NCBI RefSeq assembly: GCF_963674925.1
Contig: NZ_OY771648.1
Coordinates: forward strand, 124,001 to 188,000
Source of the DNA: an uncultured Draconibacterium sp.
GTDB taxonomy: Bacteria; Bacteroidota; Bacteroidia; Bacteroidales; Prolixibacteraceae
Direction of reading: 5' to 3'
Length of the DNA: 64,000 bases
Part shown: positions 43,260-51,893 of the stretch, one piece after another
Position numbering within the stretch: position 1 is the stretch's first letter
How the letters are laid out: every line of letters begins with the position of its first letter
The notes under the pieces: model-generated
The model's input: the letters and a program-made list of their open reading frames with translations, nothing else
Told to the model about the DNA's origin: nothing
Databases searched by the model: none
Program-made: the position numbers and the translations under genes

Positions 43260-44273
43260 TTAAATTTTTGCAGCATGAACAGTTTTAATAATTCTTGCTC
43301 CAATTTTATAAGGATCACCATTTGATGCAGGACGACGGTCTTCCAAACGACCTTTCCAGCCATCCTCAACAGTTCCTACAGGAATACGGATTGAAGCACC
43401 ACGGTCAGAAACACCATAGCTGAAATCAGTGATGGCAGCAGTTTCGTGCAATCCGGTCAAACGTTGGTCGTTGTACGCTCCGTAAACATCAATATGTTCT
43501 TTAATGTGCTTACCGAACTCTTCGCAAATTGCATTAAATACTTTTTCGTCGCCACAAGTTCTCATTAAACCGTTTGAGAAGTTAGCGTGCATACCTGAAC
43601 CGTTCCAGTCAAGATCTTTTCCAAGTGGTTTTGGATGCCACTCAACGTCAACACCATATTTTTCAGCAGTACGCTCCAAAAGGAAACGAGCCATCCAGAT
43701 TTGGTCACCCGCATTGTGGGCACCTTTAGCAAAAATCTGGAATTCCCACTGTCCGGCAGCTACCTCAGCGTTAATACCTTCAACGTTCAAACCGGCTTCC
43801 AAACAAATATCGAAATGCTCTTCAACAATCGCACGACCGAAAGATTTAGAACCACCTACACCACAGTAGTAAGGTCCTTGTGGCTCAGGAAAACCTCCTG
43901 CAGGGAAACCTAAAGGCAAACGAGTTTGTGGATCGTAAAGGAAATACTCTTGCTCGTAACCGAACCAGAAGTCTTCATCTTCTTCTTCGATATGAGCGCG
44001 ACCATTGGTTTCGTGAGCTGTTCCATCAGGATTTAGAACTTCAGTTAAAACAAGGTATGCATTTTTACGGTCTGGATCAGGACAAATGAAAACAGGCTTC
44101 AAAAGAAGGTCAGAAGCACCACCACCGGCCTGGTTAGTTGAAGATCCATCGAAAGACCATACCGGACAGTCTTCCAATTTACCGCTAAAATTATCTGCTA
44201 CACGCGTTTTTGCTCTAAGCTGCTGAGTTGGTACACTTCCGTCCAACCAAATGTATTCCAATTTTGATTTCAT
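43260..44273 (-). CDS. Glutamine synthetase type II
   Basis: 337 residues from the ATG at 44273 (MKSKLEYIWLDGS). It belongs to the compact eukaryote-like GSII class: CPVWSFDGSSTNQAGGGASDLLLKP, FGYEQEYFLYD, GPYYCGVGGSKSFGRAIVEEH, and the C-terminal RGASIRIPVGTVEDGWKGRLEDRRPASNGDPY. It makes glutamine from glutamate and ammonia in the cytosol. It is the third glutamine synthetase class within 8 kb. It has its own promoter box and terminator. Confidence 0.95.
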   Translation of the reverse strand: MKSKLEYIWLDGSVPTQQLRAKTRVADNFSGKLEDCPVWSFDGSSTNQAGGGASDLLLKPVFICPDPDRKNAYLVLTEVLNPDGTAHETNGRAHIEEEDEDFWFGYEQEYFLYDPQTRLPLGFPAGGFPEPQGPYYCGVGGSKSFGRAIVEEHFDICLEAGLNVEGINAEVAAGQWEFQIFAKGAHNAGDQIWMARFLLERTAEKYGVDVEWHPKPLGKDLDWNGSGMHANFSNGLMRTCGDEKVFNAICEEFGKHIKEHIDVYGAYNDQRLTGLHETAAITDFSYGVSDRGASIRIPVGTVEDGWKGRLEDRRPASNGDPYKIGARIIKTVHAAKI

Positions 44274-44677
44274 GATGTAATAAATTTTATTTAAAAATAG
44301 ATTTTTTCTAACTGTCTCCCACAAAAATATGCTTAAATGAAACTTGTTGAAGCATATTTATAACAAAATGTAATAAATTAATACAAAATTTACATTGAAA
44401 ATAGATTTTTGTCAAACACCCCAAAATAAACTACACCCCCGCAAAATTTCTTCATGTATAATAAAAAATGCGCTGAATATTCACACTCCCCTCTCAGATA
44501 TTTACATTTTTTCGCCATGTAGCCCCCAAATCGGAATTCACCCCCATGTTTTATCATTTTTTATCGTTGCATATTGGAGATATTATTTAGGAAATGTAAT
44601 TTTAATCGCACTGGCATTACCAATTGATTGGTGAAAAACAAACACGAAATTTGAAAATTAAAAACAATACATGCACT
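44274..44677. other. Divergent intergenic region between GSII and tldD
   Basis: AT-rich, no gene seen. Contains the GSII promoter box and several C-runs (ACCCCC, CCCCCA) in the tldD half, but no stem-loop or repeat that I can support. Confidence 0.5.
44322..44329 (-). promoter_or_regulatory. TAnnTTTG box for the type II glutamine synthetase
   Basis: The minus-strand word TATTTTTG lies 48 bases before the start codon; same word as before glnN. Confidence 0.45.
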
Positions 44678-46204
44678 ATGAAAGTTGACAGACGTGATTT
44701 TATTAAAACAAGTGGTATGTTTGCAGCGGGAAGTATGGTTTTACCTCCCTTTGTGCAATCGTGCCAAAACGTACAAATTTCAGCAGACGTGAAAAGTTAT
44801 TTAGACCATTTTGAAGTCAGTACCGAAATGTTGCAAAAAGTTATTGCAACAGCCATGAGTAAAGGCGGCGATTATGCCGACTTATTTTTTGAACACAAAA
44901 TTTCAAACAGCCTGGCGCTTGAAGACGGGAAAGTAAACCGCGCTTATTCCAACATCGATTTCGGAGTTGGTATTCGTGTGCTAAAAGGCGACCAAACCGG
45001 TTTTGCCTACTCCGAAAATATTGCGCTCGACGATATGCTGAATGCAGCAAAAATGGCCGCTAACATTGCCAACAGCAGCGCCAGTTTTACTGCTGCCGAC
45101 TACAACGAAAAACTGCCCGCCAACTACTACAAAATTTCGAAAAAGTGGGAAGATGTTTCGGTGAAAGACAAAGTGCCTTTTGTACAAAAGGTAAACGATA
45201 AAATATTTGGCCTCGATGAAAAGGTAATAAAAGTAAATGCCGGAATGAGCGATGAAAGCAGTTACGTAATGTTTTACAACTCGGAAGGGCGTCTAACCTA
45301 CGATTACCGACCAATGGTCAGCTTTTATGCGGTTTGTGTTATGCAGGAAGGTGAACAAATCGAGAATGCTTATTCAGCACGGTCGGTTCGCCGCGGTTTT
45401 GAGTGGCTGACTGAAGATTTGGTTGACGAACTGGCCAACGAAGCCGTTGAAAAAACCAATCTGCTGTTTAAAGCCGGGAAACCTAAAGCCGGTGAAATGC
45501 CTGTAGTTTTAGGGGCCGGAGGTTCGGGAATTTTACTTCACGAAGCCATTGGCCATACTTTTGAGGCCGATTTCAACAGAAAAGGAACTTCTATTTTCAG
45601 CGACAAACTGAATAAAAAAGTTGCTGAAAGTTTCATTAATATTATCGACGATGGTACGCTGCCAAACGACCGCGGAGCCATTAATATAGACGACGAAGGA
45701 AACGACGTACAAAAAACCTACCTGGTAAAAGACGGTATCCTGAACAGCTACCTGCACGACCGGATCAGTGCCAAATATTATGGTGTTGAACCAACAGGTA
45801 ACGGACGTCGCGAATCGTTCCGCCACATGCCAATTCCACGAATGCGATCAACCTACATGGAAAATGGTCCGCACACCACCGAAGAAATTTTTGCTGCTGT
45901 TGATTACGGCGTTTATGTCGACAATTTCACCAATGGCGAGGTTAAAATCGGTGCCGGCGACTTTACCTTCTTTGTAAAATCGGGTTACATTATCGAAAAC
46001 GGAAAACTCACCACTCCTATCAAGGACATTAATATTGTTGGTAACGGACCTCAGGCTTTGGCCGACATTTCGATGGCTGCCAACGACTACAAAAACGACA
46101 GCGGCACCTGGACCTGTGGAAAAGACGGACAATCGGTTCCGGTTACACTTGGTTTGCCAACTGTTTTAGTGAAAAAAATGACCGTTGGAGGAACAAATGC
46201 ATAG
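44678..46204 (+). CDS. tldD: TldD-family metalloprotease with Tat-like signal
   Basis: 508 residues from ATG 44678. The N-terminus VDRRDFIKTSGMFAAGSMV is a Tat-type signal with RR, so this copy appears to be exported, unlike cytosolic E. coli TldD. The body contains the metal-binding HEAIGH at 288-293 followed by GTSIFSDKLN, plus the C-terminal GGxxxxSGDF-like region. TldD/TldE pairs degrade or mature peptides. The partner tldE follows after 34 bases. Confidence 0.9.
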   Translation: MKVDRRDFIKTSGMFAAGSMVLPPFVQSCQNVQISADVKSYLDHFEVSTEMLQKVIATAMSKGGDYADLFFEHKISNSLALEDGKVNRAYSNIDFGVGIRVLKGDQTGFAYSENIALDDMLNAAKMAANIANSSASFTAADYNEKLPANYYKISKKWEDVSVKDKVPFVQKVNDKIFGLDEKVIKVNAGMSDESSYVMFYNSEGRLTYDYRPMVSFYAVCVMQEGEQIENAYSARSVRRGFEWLTEDLVDELANEAVEKTNLLFKAGKPKAGEMPVVLGAGGSGILLHEAIGHTFEADFNRKGTSIFSDKLNKKVAESFINIIDDGTLPNDRGAINIDDEGNDVQKTYLVKDGILNSYLHDRISAKYYGVEPTGNGRRESFRHMPIPRMRSTYMENGPHTTEEIFAAVDYGVYVDNFTNGEVKIGAGDFTFFVKSGYIIENGKLTTPIKDINIVGNGPQALADISMAANDYKNDSGTWTCGKDGQSVPVTLGLPTVLVKKMTVGGTNA

Positions 46205-46238
46205 CACATGCAGTGTTTAATGTTTAAATTTTAAAACC

Positions 46239-47558
46239 ATGACAAAAGAAGAAAAATATACATTGGCAAAATGGGCTATGAATCATGCATTGGAGAACGG
46301 AGCCCAGGAAGTAAGCGTAAACATATCGAACAACCAAAGCAGCAGTGTTGAAGTGCGCGAAGAAAAAATTGACAAACTGGAACAGGCGCTGCAAAGCAAT
46401 TTATCTATTCGTTTGTTTGTCGACAAAAAATACTCATCGCACTCCACCAGCCGCTTAAATAAAGAAGATCTGGCACGGTTTATTGAAGAAGCTATTGAAG
46501 GCACAAAATACCTGTCGGAAGATGAATTCAGAACACTGCCCGATCCTGAATTGTATTACAAAGGTGATGGACAAGATCTGGGTTCCTTAGACGAAAATTT
46601 TGGCAACGTTGACCCGGAAGAAAAAATACAGGTTGCCTTTGCTGCCGAGAAAGAAATTCTGGGAAGCAACGAGCGTATTATATCGGTGTCCAGTAGTTAT
46701 TACGACGGATTGAATGAGCGCGTAATGGTAAACAGCAATGGTTTCGAGGGCGACACAGCCAACTCGTACTTTGGAATATACACCAATGTTTCGGTAAAAG
46801 GCGATGGCGATGCCCGCCCGGAATTTGGCTGGGGAGAGACTTCGATAATATACAACGAATTAAAAAAAGAAGGAACAGGAACAACCGCACTAAAACGTGC
46901 GCTTGATAAAATCGGTGCGAAAAAGATCGAATCGGGAACCATGCCGATGATCGTTGAAAACCGTGTGGTAAGCCGCATTTTCAGCCCGCTGATGAATGCA
47001 CTTGACGGATCAGCTATCCAGCAGAAAAATTCATTCCTTATCGATAAACTTGGCGAAAAAGTAGCTTCTGAGAAGCTAACGCTAACCGACGATCCGTTTA
47101 TTATCGGAGGCCGTGGTTCGCGCCTGTTTGATGGCGAAGGTATTGCTACCAAAAAACGCTCTGTTTTTGAAAAAGGCGTTTTAAAAAGGTATTACATCGA
47201 CACTTACTACGGCAAAAAACTGGAAATGGAGCCCAACAGCGGATCGACGACCAACCTTGTTTTTGAAACCGGCGATAAAGACCTCGACGCATTAATTGCA
47301 TCGGTAAAAAAAGGAATTTTTGTTACCGGATTTAACGGGGGTAACAGCAACGGATCAACCGGTGATTTCTCGTACGGTATTGAAGGATTTTTAGTGGAGA
47401 ACGGTGAGCTTGTTAAACCGGTTACTGAAATGAATATTACCGGAAACATGAAAACCTTATGGGCAAACATTGGAGAAATTGGTAACGACGTGCGCGAAGA
47501 TTCATCGTGGCGCACACCATCGATTCTTTTCAACGATGTTGATTTTAGTGGATTGTAA
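46239..47558 (+). CDS. tldE: TldE/PmbA-family protein
   Basis: 439 residues of the PmbA/TldD family without the HExxxH motif, so it is the non-catalytic partner. Landmarks include the SVEVREEKIDKLEQALQ N-terminal region and the C-terminal FVTGFNGGNSNGSTGDFSYG. No signal peptide is visible, whereas its TldD partner has a Tat-like one; this mismatch is odd for a complex and worth noting. A bidirectional terminator follows. Confidence 0.9.
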   Translation: MTKEEKYTLAKWAMNHALENGAQEVSVNISNNQSSSVEVREEKIDKLEQALQSNLSIRLFVDKKYSSHSTSRLNKEDLARFIEEAIEGTKYLSEDEFRTLPDPELYYKGDGQDLGSLDENFGNVDPEEKIQVAFAAEKEILGSNERIISVSSSYYDGLNERVMVNSNGFEGDTANSYFGIYTNVSVKGDGDARPEFGWGETSIIYNELKKEGTGTTALKRALDKIGAKKIESGTMPMIVENRVVSRIFSPLMNALDGSAIQQKNSFLIDKLGEKVASEKLTLTDDPFIIGGRGSRLFDGEGIATKKRSVFEKGVLKRYYIDTYYGKKLEMEPNSGSTTNLVFETGDKDLDALIASVKKGIFVTGFNGGNSNGSTGDFSYGIEGFLVENGELVKPVTEMNITGNMKTLWANIGEIGNDVREDSSWRTPSILFNDVDFSGL

Positions 47559-47573
47559 AAGCAACAAACTATA

Positions 47574-47616
47574 AAAAAAGAGCCGTTCTGTAAATTTCAG
47601 AACGGCTCTTTTCTTT
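47574..47616. terminator. Bidirectional terminator between tldE and the M16 peptidase
   Basis: AAAGAGCCGTTCTG pairs with CAGAACGGCTCTTT, 14 bp perfect with a 7-base loop. A-run and T-run on the two sides serve the convergent genes. Confidence 0.9.
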
Positions 47617-47627
47617 TTTACCCAATA

Positions 47628-50447
47628 TTACAATTCGAATAAAACCGGGTCGCCTAAACCGATATTCTTTAATGCTGCAAGTTGCGTTTCTGCATCTCCA
47701 ACAACAACATAATACATGTGTTCGGGATCCAATAATTTCTGAGCCAGTTCTTTGTGCTGCTCAGGCGTTAACGACTTAATAAACTCTTCCTCTTGCTTCA
47801 CGTAATCGAAAGGCAGATCGTAAGCACTAATAGTGGTAAGCATCGAATGTAATGCACCGAGCGTTTCAAATCCACGGGCATTCGATTTTATCAGCGCATC
47901 TTTGGTAAACTGCAAATCGGTATCCGAAATTCCTTCCCGGTATTTTTCAATCTCGTCTTTAAAAATTTGTACCGATTCTTCAGTAGCCGTAGTACGAACG
48001 CTTGAGCTGGCCTGGAATGTTCCGTAATTTTTACCTCCCGAGAAATAAGTCCGGGCACCATAAGTATAGCCTTTTTCTTCGCGCAGGATAAGGTTCACAA
48101 TTCCGTTGAAACTACCACCCAACTTGTAATTCATTACCGTCGCCTTCTCAAAATCGTCAGAAGTGCGTGGGATGGCATTTTGTCCAATATTAATTACCGA
48201 CTGTTTAGCACCCGGAACATCAACAAAATAGATGGTTGATTTCTCCGGAAGTTTCGGCGCTGCAATTTCAGGAAATACAACTTCATGCGCTTCCCAGTTC
48301 GAGCTTAAACCGGCTAGCCCTGTAACAACCCTTTCTTGATCGATTTTTCCAACTACATGCATTCTCGCCACCGATGGCGAAATTGCTTTGTTGTAGAAAT
48401 CTTTCAGGTCATCCATGGTTATCGATTCCAGACTTTCAACAGTGCCGGAAGTGGGCATTGCCAATATATTATCGTCGCCGTAAACCAACTTATCGAATGC
48501 CACCATTGCCAAATAATCAGGATTGGCCTCGTTGCGTTTTACATTGTTTATCATGCGCGATTTTACCAGTTCAAACTGCTCCTCGTCCCAACGCGGTTGC
48601 AATAAAATCTCCTCAACAAGTGCCAGCGTTTTTTCATAGTTTCGGGTAAGACTGTTTACATAAACCGAAATATTTTCGGTTCCGGCTCGAACACTGATAT
48701 TAGCACCAAGCAAATCGATTTCTTCTTCCAGTTCTTCGGGCGTTTTTGTTGCCGTACCTTCCATTAACATACTGGCCATAAAACTTGCCACCCCTGCTTT
48801 ATCTGTTGGAGCCAGAATATGACCGCCGTCCATAACTATCGAATATTGAACCAAAGGCAATTCGTTTTGCTCGATACCATAAACTTTAATGCCGTTTGTA
48901 GTTTCATCAGTCCAAACCTCAGGCACCGAAATTTCAGGATCGGGTCCTTTTGCCGGTTCCACCGAGCGATCAAACTCGGTTGGTGTTTTTGCAATTATTT
49001 CTTCTTCGGCAATGGCCGACTGATCAACCTGGGTAGCCTCTAAAATATTCTCTTCAACAATACCTGCATCAACCGAATTTTCGGCAATCAAATCAAGCTG
49101 CCCTTTAGGAACAAAGCTGGTTGCCAGGTAATTTTTCCCTTTTATATATTTGTCGTAAACCCGTTTGATATCTTCAATCGTTACGGCTTGAATTTTTGCA
49201 ATATCTTCCTCGATAAATCCAGGAGATCCTGCAAATTCGTTATACATTGCCAACTGAAACGATTTGTTCAATACAGAACTTACGCCGTTATAAAATTGAG
49301 TTTCCAACCCGGCTTTGTGTTTCTCCAGGTCCTTCTCGGTAATTCCTTCCTCTTCAAAAAGCTGAAATGCCTCGAACACCGCGTTTTCAACTTCGGCAAG
49401 ACTTGTGCCTGCATTGGCATTTACCGAAATAGTAAACTGTCCGGTCAACTCCATCGCACGGCTGAATACCGATGCCCGCGGTGCTAATTTTTTGTCCTTC
49501 ACAATCACCCGATAGAAAGGCGATTTTTTGCCACTTCCTAACACTTGAGCCAGAAATCTTAGTGCGTAAGCATCGTCGTTGTACTGCTCAACAGTTGGCC
49601 AAATCATCGTTAACTGGGGTGTTCTGGCAAAATTATCTTCGTGATACAGCTTTTTAGTTTCATCCAATGTGATATTCTGCGGCTCCATATCTTCCACTTT
49701 TTCGCCACCCTTAATTTCACCAAAATACTTCTCGAGCATTGGTTTAACATCCTCTTCCTCAAAATCGCCGGCCAACACAATCGTGGTATTGTTAGGTACA
49801 TAAAATTTCGAGTGAAATGCTTTTACATCATCTACCGACGCATTGAACAAGTCTTCCATTTCGCCAATTACAGTCCAGTTATACGGATGCCCCTCGGGAT
49901 ACAAATTTTTGGCAATTACCCACTGGTTAAAACCGTAAGGGCGGTTGTCGTAGGATTGACGTTTTTCATTTTGAACAACATTTTGCTGGTTGGCAAATGC
50001 CGATTTGGTTACGGTATTCTCGAGGAAACCCATTCGGTCTGATTCCATCCAAAGCACCATTTCCAGTGCATTTTTCGGAACAACCTCATAATAAATGGTC
50101 TGGTCGTTTCCTGTTCCGCCGTTTAATGTTCCTCCGGCCGACTGAATTTTTGTAAAGAATTCATCCTGACCAACATTTTCTGACTGCTGAAACATCATAT
50201 GCTCAAACAAGTGAGCAAAGCCGGTCTTTCCGGGAACTTCGCGGTTTGAACCGACATGGTACATAATCGCAACTGCAACAATCGGATCTGATTTATCCTG
50301 GTGTAGAATTACATCAAGACCGTTATCCAGCTGATACTGAACGTAAGGAACCGAAAGTTTGTCATCGCTTTGTTTTGTGGTAGTGCACGAACCCAGAAAC
50401 AGTAGGAATGCCAAACTGAGACTGAGGAGAAAACTTAGTTTTTTCAT
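47628..50447 (-). CDS. M16-family zinc peptidase lipoprotein
   Basis: 939 residues: lipoprotein signal with lipobox GSC (Cys21), an active N-terminal M16 domain with inverted zinc motif HLFEH (79-83) and downstream Glu region, then a second inactive M16 half (from about 490; VYGIEQNELPLVQYSIVMDGG). The two-domain single-chain organisation is typical of Bacteroidota periplasmic M16 proteins that degrade peptides. It stands alone behind a terminator. Confidence 0.92.
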   Translation of the reverse strand: MKKLSFLLSLSLAFLLFLGSCTTTKQSDDKLSVPYVQYQLDNGLDVILHQDKSDPIVAVAIMYHVGSNREVPGKTGFAHLFEHMMFQQSENVGQDEFFTKIQSAGGTLNGGTGNDQTIYYEVVPKNALEMVLWMESDRMGFLENTVTKSAFANQQNVVQNEKRQSYDNRPYGFNQWVIAKNLYPEGHPYNWTVIGEMEDLFNASVDDVKAFHSKFYVPNNTTIVLAGDFEEEDVKPMLEKYFGEIKGGEKVEDMEPQNITLDETKKLYHEDNFARTPQLTMIWPTVEQYNDDAYALRFLAQVLGSGKKSPFYRVIVKDKKLAPRASVFSRAMELTGQFTISVNANAGTSLAEVENAVFEAFQLFEEEGITEKDLEKHKAGLETQFYNGVSSVLNKSFQLAMYNEFAGSPGFIEEDIAKIQAVTIEDIKRVYDKYIKGKNYLATSFVPKGQLDLIAENSVDAGIVEENILEATQVDQSAIAEEEIIAKTPTEFDRSVEPAKGPDPEISVPEVWTDETTNGIKVYGIEQNELPLVQYSIVMDGGHILAPTDKAGVASFMASMLMEGTATKTPEELEEEIDLLGANISVRAGTENISVYVNSLTRNYEKTLALVEEILLQPRWDEEQFELVKSRMINNVKRNEANPDYLAMVAFDKLVYGDDNILAMPTSGTVESLESITMDDLKDFYNKAISPSVARMHVVGKIDQERVVTGLAGLSSNWEAHEVVFPEIAAPKLPEKSTIYFVDVPGAKQSVINIGQNAIPRTSDDFEKATVMNYKLGGSFNGIVNLILREEKGYTYGARTYFSGGKNYGTFQASSSVRTTATEESVQIFKDEIEKYREGISDTDLQFTKDALIKSNARGFETLGALHSMLTTISAYDLPFDYVKQEEEFIKSLTPEQHKELAQKLLDPEHMYYVVVGDAETQLAALKNIGLGDPVLFEL

Positions 50448-50555
50448 GATTAAAGGTGTATTGATTTGTTTTCTACGAAGTTAGCACAAAATATAAATAA
50501 TCAAAACATTGTTAAGTTCTCAAGTTTTTGGGATCACGCCTCCTGGTAACGACAA

Positions 50556-50588
50556 AAAAAAACAGGAACCAAAACGGCTCCTGTTTTT
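50556..50588 (-). terminator. Terminator of the dihydroorotate dehydrogenase-like gene
   Basis: AAAAACAGGAaCC pairs with GGcTCCTGTTTTT. On the minus strand a nine-T run follows. Confidence 0.85.
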
Positions 50589-50611
50589 CAATGCTACGAA
50601 AAATTACTCTA

Positions 50612-51625
50612 TTAAACCATCGGATATTTTTTGAAGATATCTTCCGATTTCGTTAGTATATCCACATATTGTGCCCGCTGGTATGCAAACGGGTCTTTCA
50701 TATTTTTACGAGACAGTTTTCCTCTGAAATCATCAAGCGTTTTGTATCCTTTATCGTCCATCCACTTATTAATATCCATGAGAATATCTGAAACTACTGA
50801 TGGTGAATTACGGTAAATAGTACTTACCATTTGAACCACATCGGCTCCGGCAAGCAGCATTTTAATTACATCGTTGGCATCGTAAATACCACGGCTAATA
50901 CAAATACTTCCCTCAACGTTACCATGTAACAAGCCGGCATAACGCAAACCTACCATATGGTCTTTTGGGTTGCTTAATTCCCAGGGATAGAAATATTCTT
51001 CTTTCTCAATATCTATTTCGGGTTGGAAAAAGCGGTTAAATAGTACATAACCATCAGCACCGGCCTCATCAACCTTTTTAATAAAATTCAACGGATTGGT
51101 GTAAAACAAACTCATTTTTACACTTACAGGAATTTTAACCACCTGTTTAATGGCCTTAACAATTTGCACCTGCTTGTCTTCAATCGATTCGCCGGTAACC
51201 TCGAAATACCCCGGCACTGCGTACAGATTTATTTCCAAACCTGCTACACCTGTTTTCTCCAGTTCCTGCGCATATTCAACCCAGGTTGGTTCGTAAATGG
51301 CATTCAGACTTGCAAATACAGGAACATCAACACTTTTTACCAGTTTTTCCAAATTGTATAAATGCTCTTTTGGTCCGGCGTGTTCCAGGCCAGGAAAAAG
51401 ATCGGTCATTTCTGCGTTTCGGTTTTCATATTCGCTAAGCAGCTCATCCATTTGCAGACTTTCGAGTTGAATTTGCTCCTCGAAAAGCGAACGATATACA
51501 ATCGCCCCAATTCCGGCTTCTTCAATTTGTTTAATTACATCGGGTTTCGTTACTAAGTTACTTGCTCCAAGTATGAGTGGATTTTTTAACTCTACACCCA
51601 TATAAGTTGTTGTAAGATTTGCCAT
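50612..51625 (-). CDS. Dihydroorotate dehydrogenase-like flavoprotein
   Basis: 337 residues with the FMN TIM-barrel of the class 1 family (MANLTTTYMGVELKNPLILGASNLV, ISRGIYDANDVIKMLLAGADVVQMVSTI). The active-site segment and substrate loop of true PyrD (NCPN-type) are not evident: the aligned stretch reads LEINLYAVPG, lacking the catalytic Cys/Ser. It is thus often annotated as PyrD-like with unknown substrate. No pyrimidine genes are nearby. Confidence 0.85.
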   Translation of the reverse strand: MANLTTTYMGVELKNPLILGASNLVTKPDVIKQIEEAGIGAIVYRSLFEEQIQLESLQMDELLSEYENRNAEMTDLFPGLEHAGPKEHLYNLEKLVKSVDVPVFASLNAIYEPTWVEYAQELEKTGVAGLEINLYAVPGYFEVTGESIEDKQVQIVKAIKQVVKIPVSVKMSLFYTNPLNFIKKVDEAGADGYVLFNRFFQPEIDIEKEEYFYPWELSNPKDHMVGLRYAGLLHGNVEGSICISRGIYDANDVIKMLLAGADVVQMVSTIYRNSPSVVSDILMDINKWMDDKGYKTLDDFRGKLSRKNMKDPFAYQRAQYVDILTKSEDIFKKYPMV

Positions 51626-51804
51626 GGTAGTATTTTTAATGATTAGAATTTACGTTTTTCTTAGTGTAACTGAATTTACAAATAATTTGTTCAATTACGA
51701 AGTTAAATTTTGTTTATGTGCGATAGAGACACTAAGATTTTGAGACTGAGAGAAAGTGAGACTTGAGATGGAAAGATGGTAAGAATTTCATTTTACCGGT
51801 ACAT

Positions 51805-51840
51805 AAAAAAAACCACCTGCCTCCCGACAGATGGTTTCTT
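51805..51840 (-). terminator. Terminator of the membrane pyrophosphatase gene
   Basis: AAACCA..CTG (51811-51820) pairs with CAG.TGGTTT (51829-51838) with one mismatch. On the minus strand an eight-T run follows. Confidence 0.75.
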
Positions 51841-51893
51841 TATAATAAAATTTCTCTTTAAGTTATTCCTTCCCCTTTAGGGGACTGAGTGGT

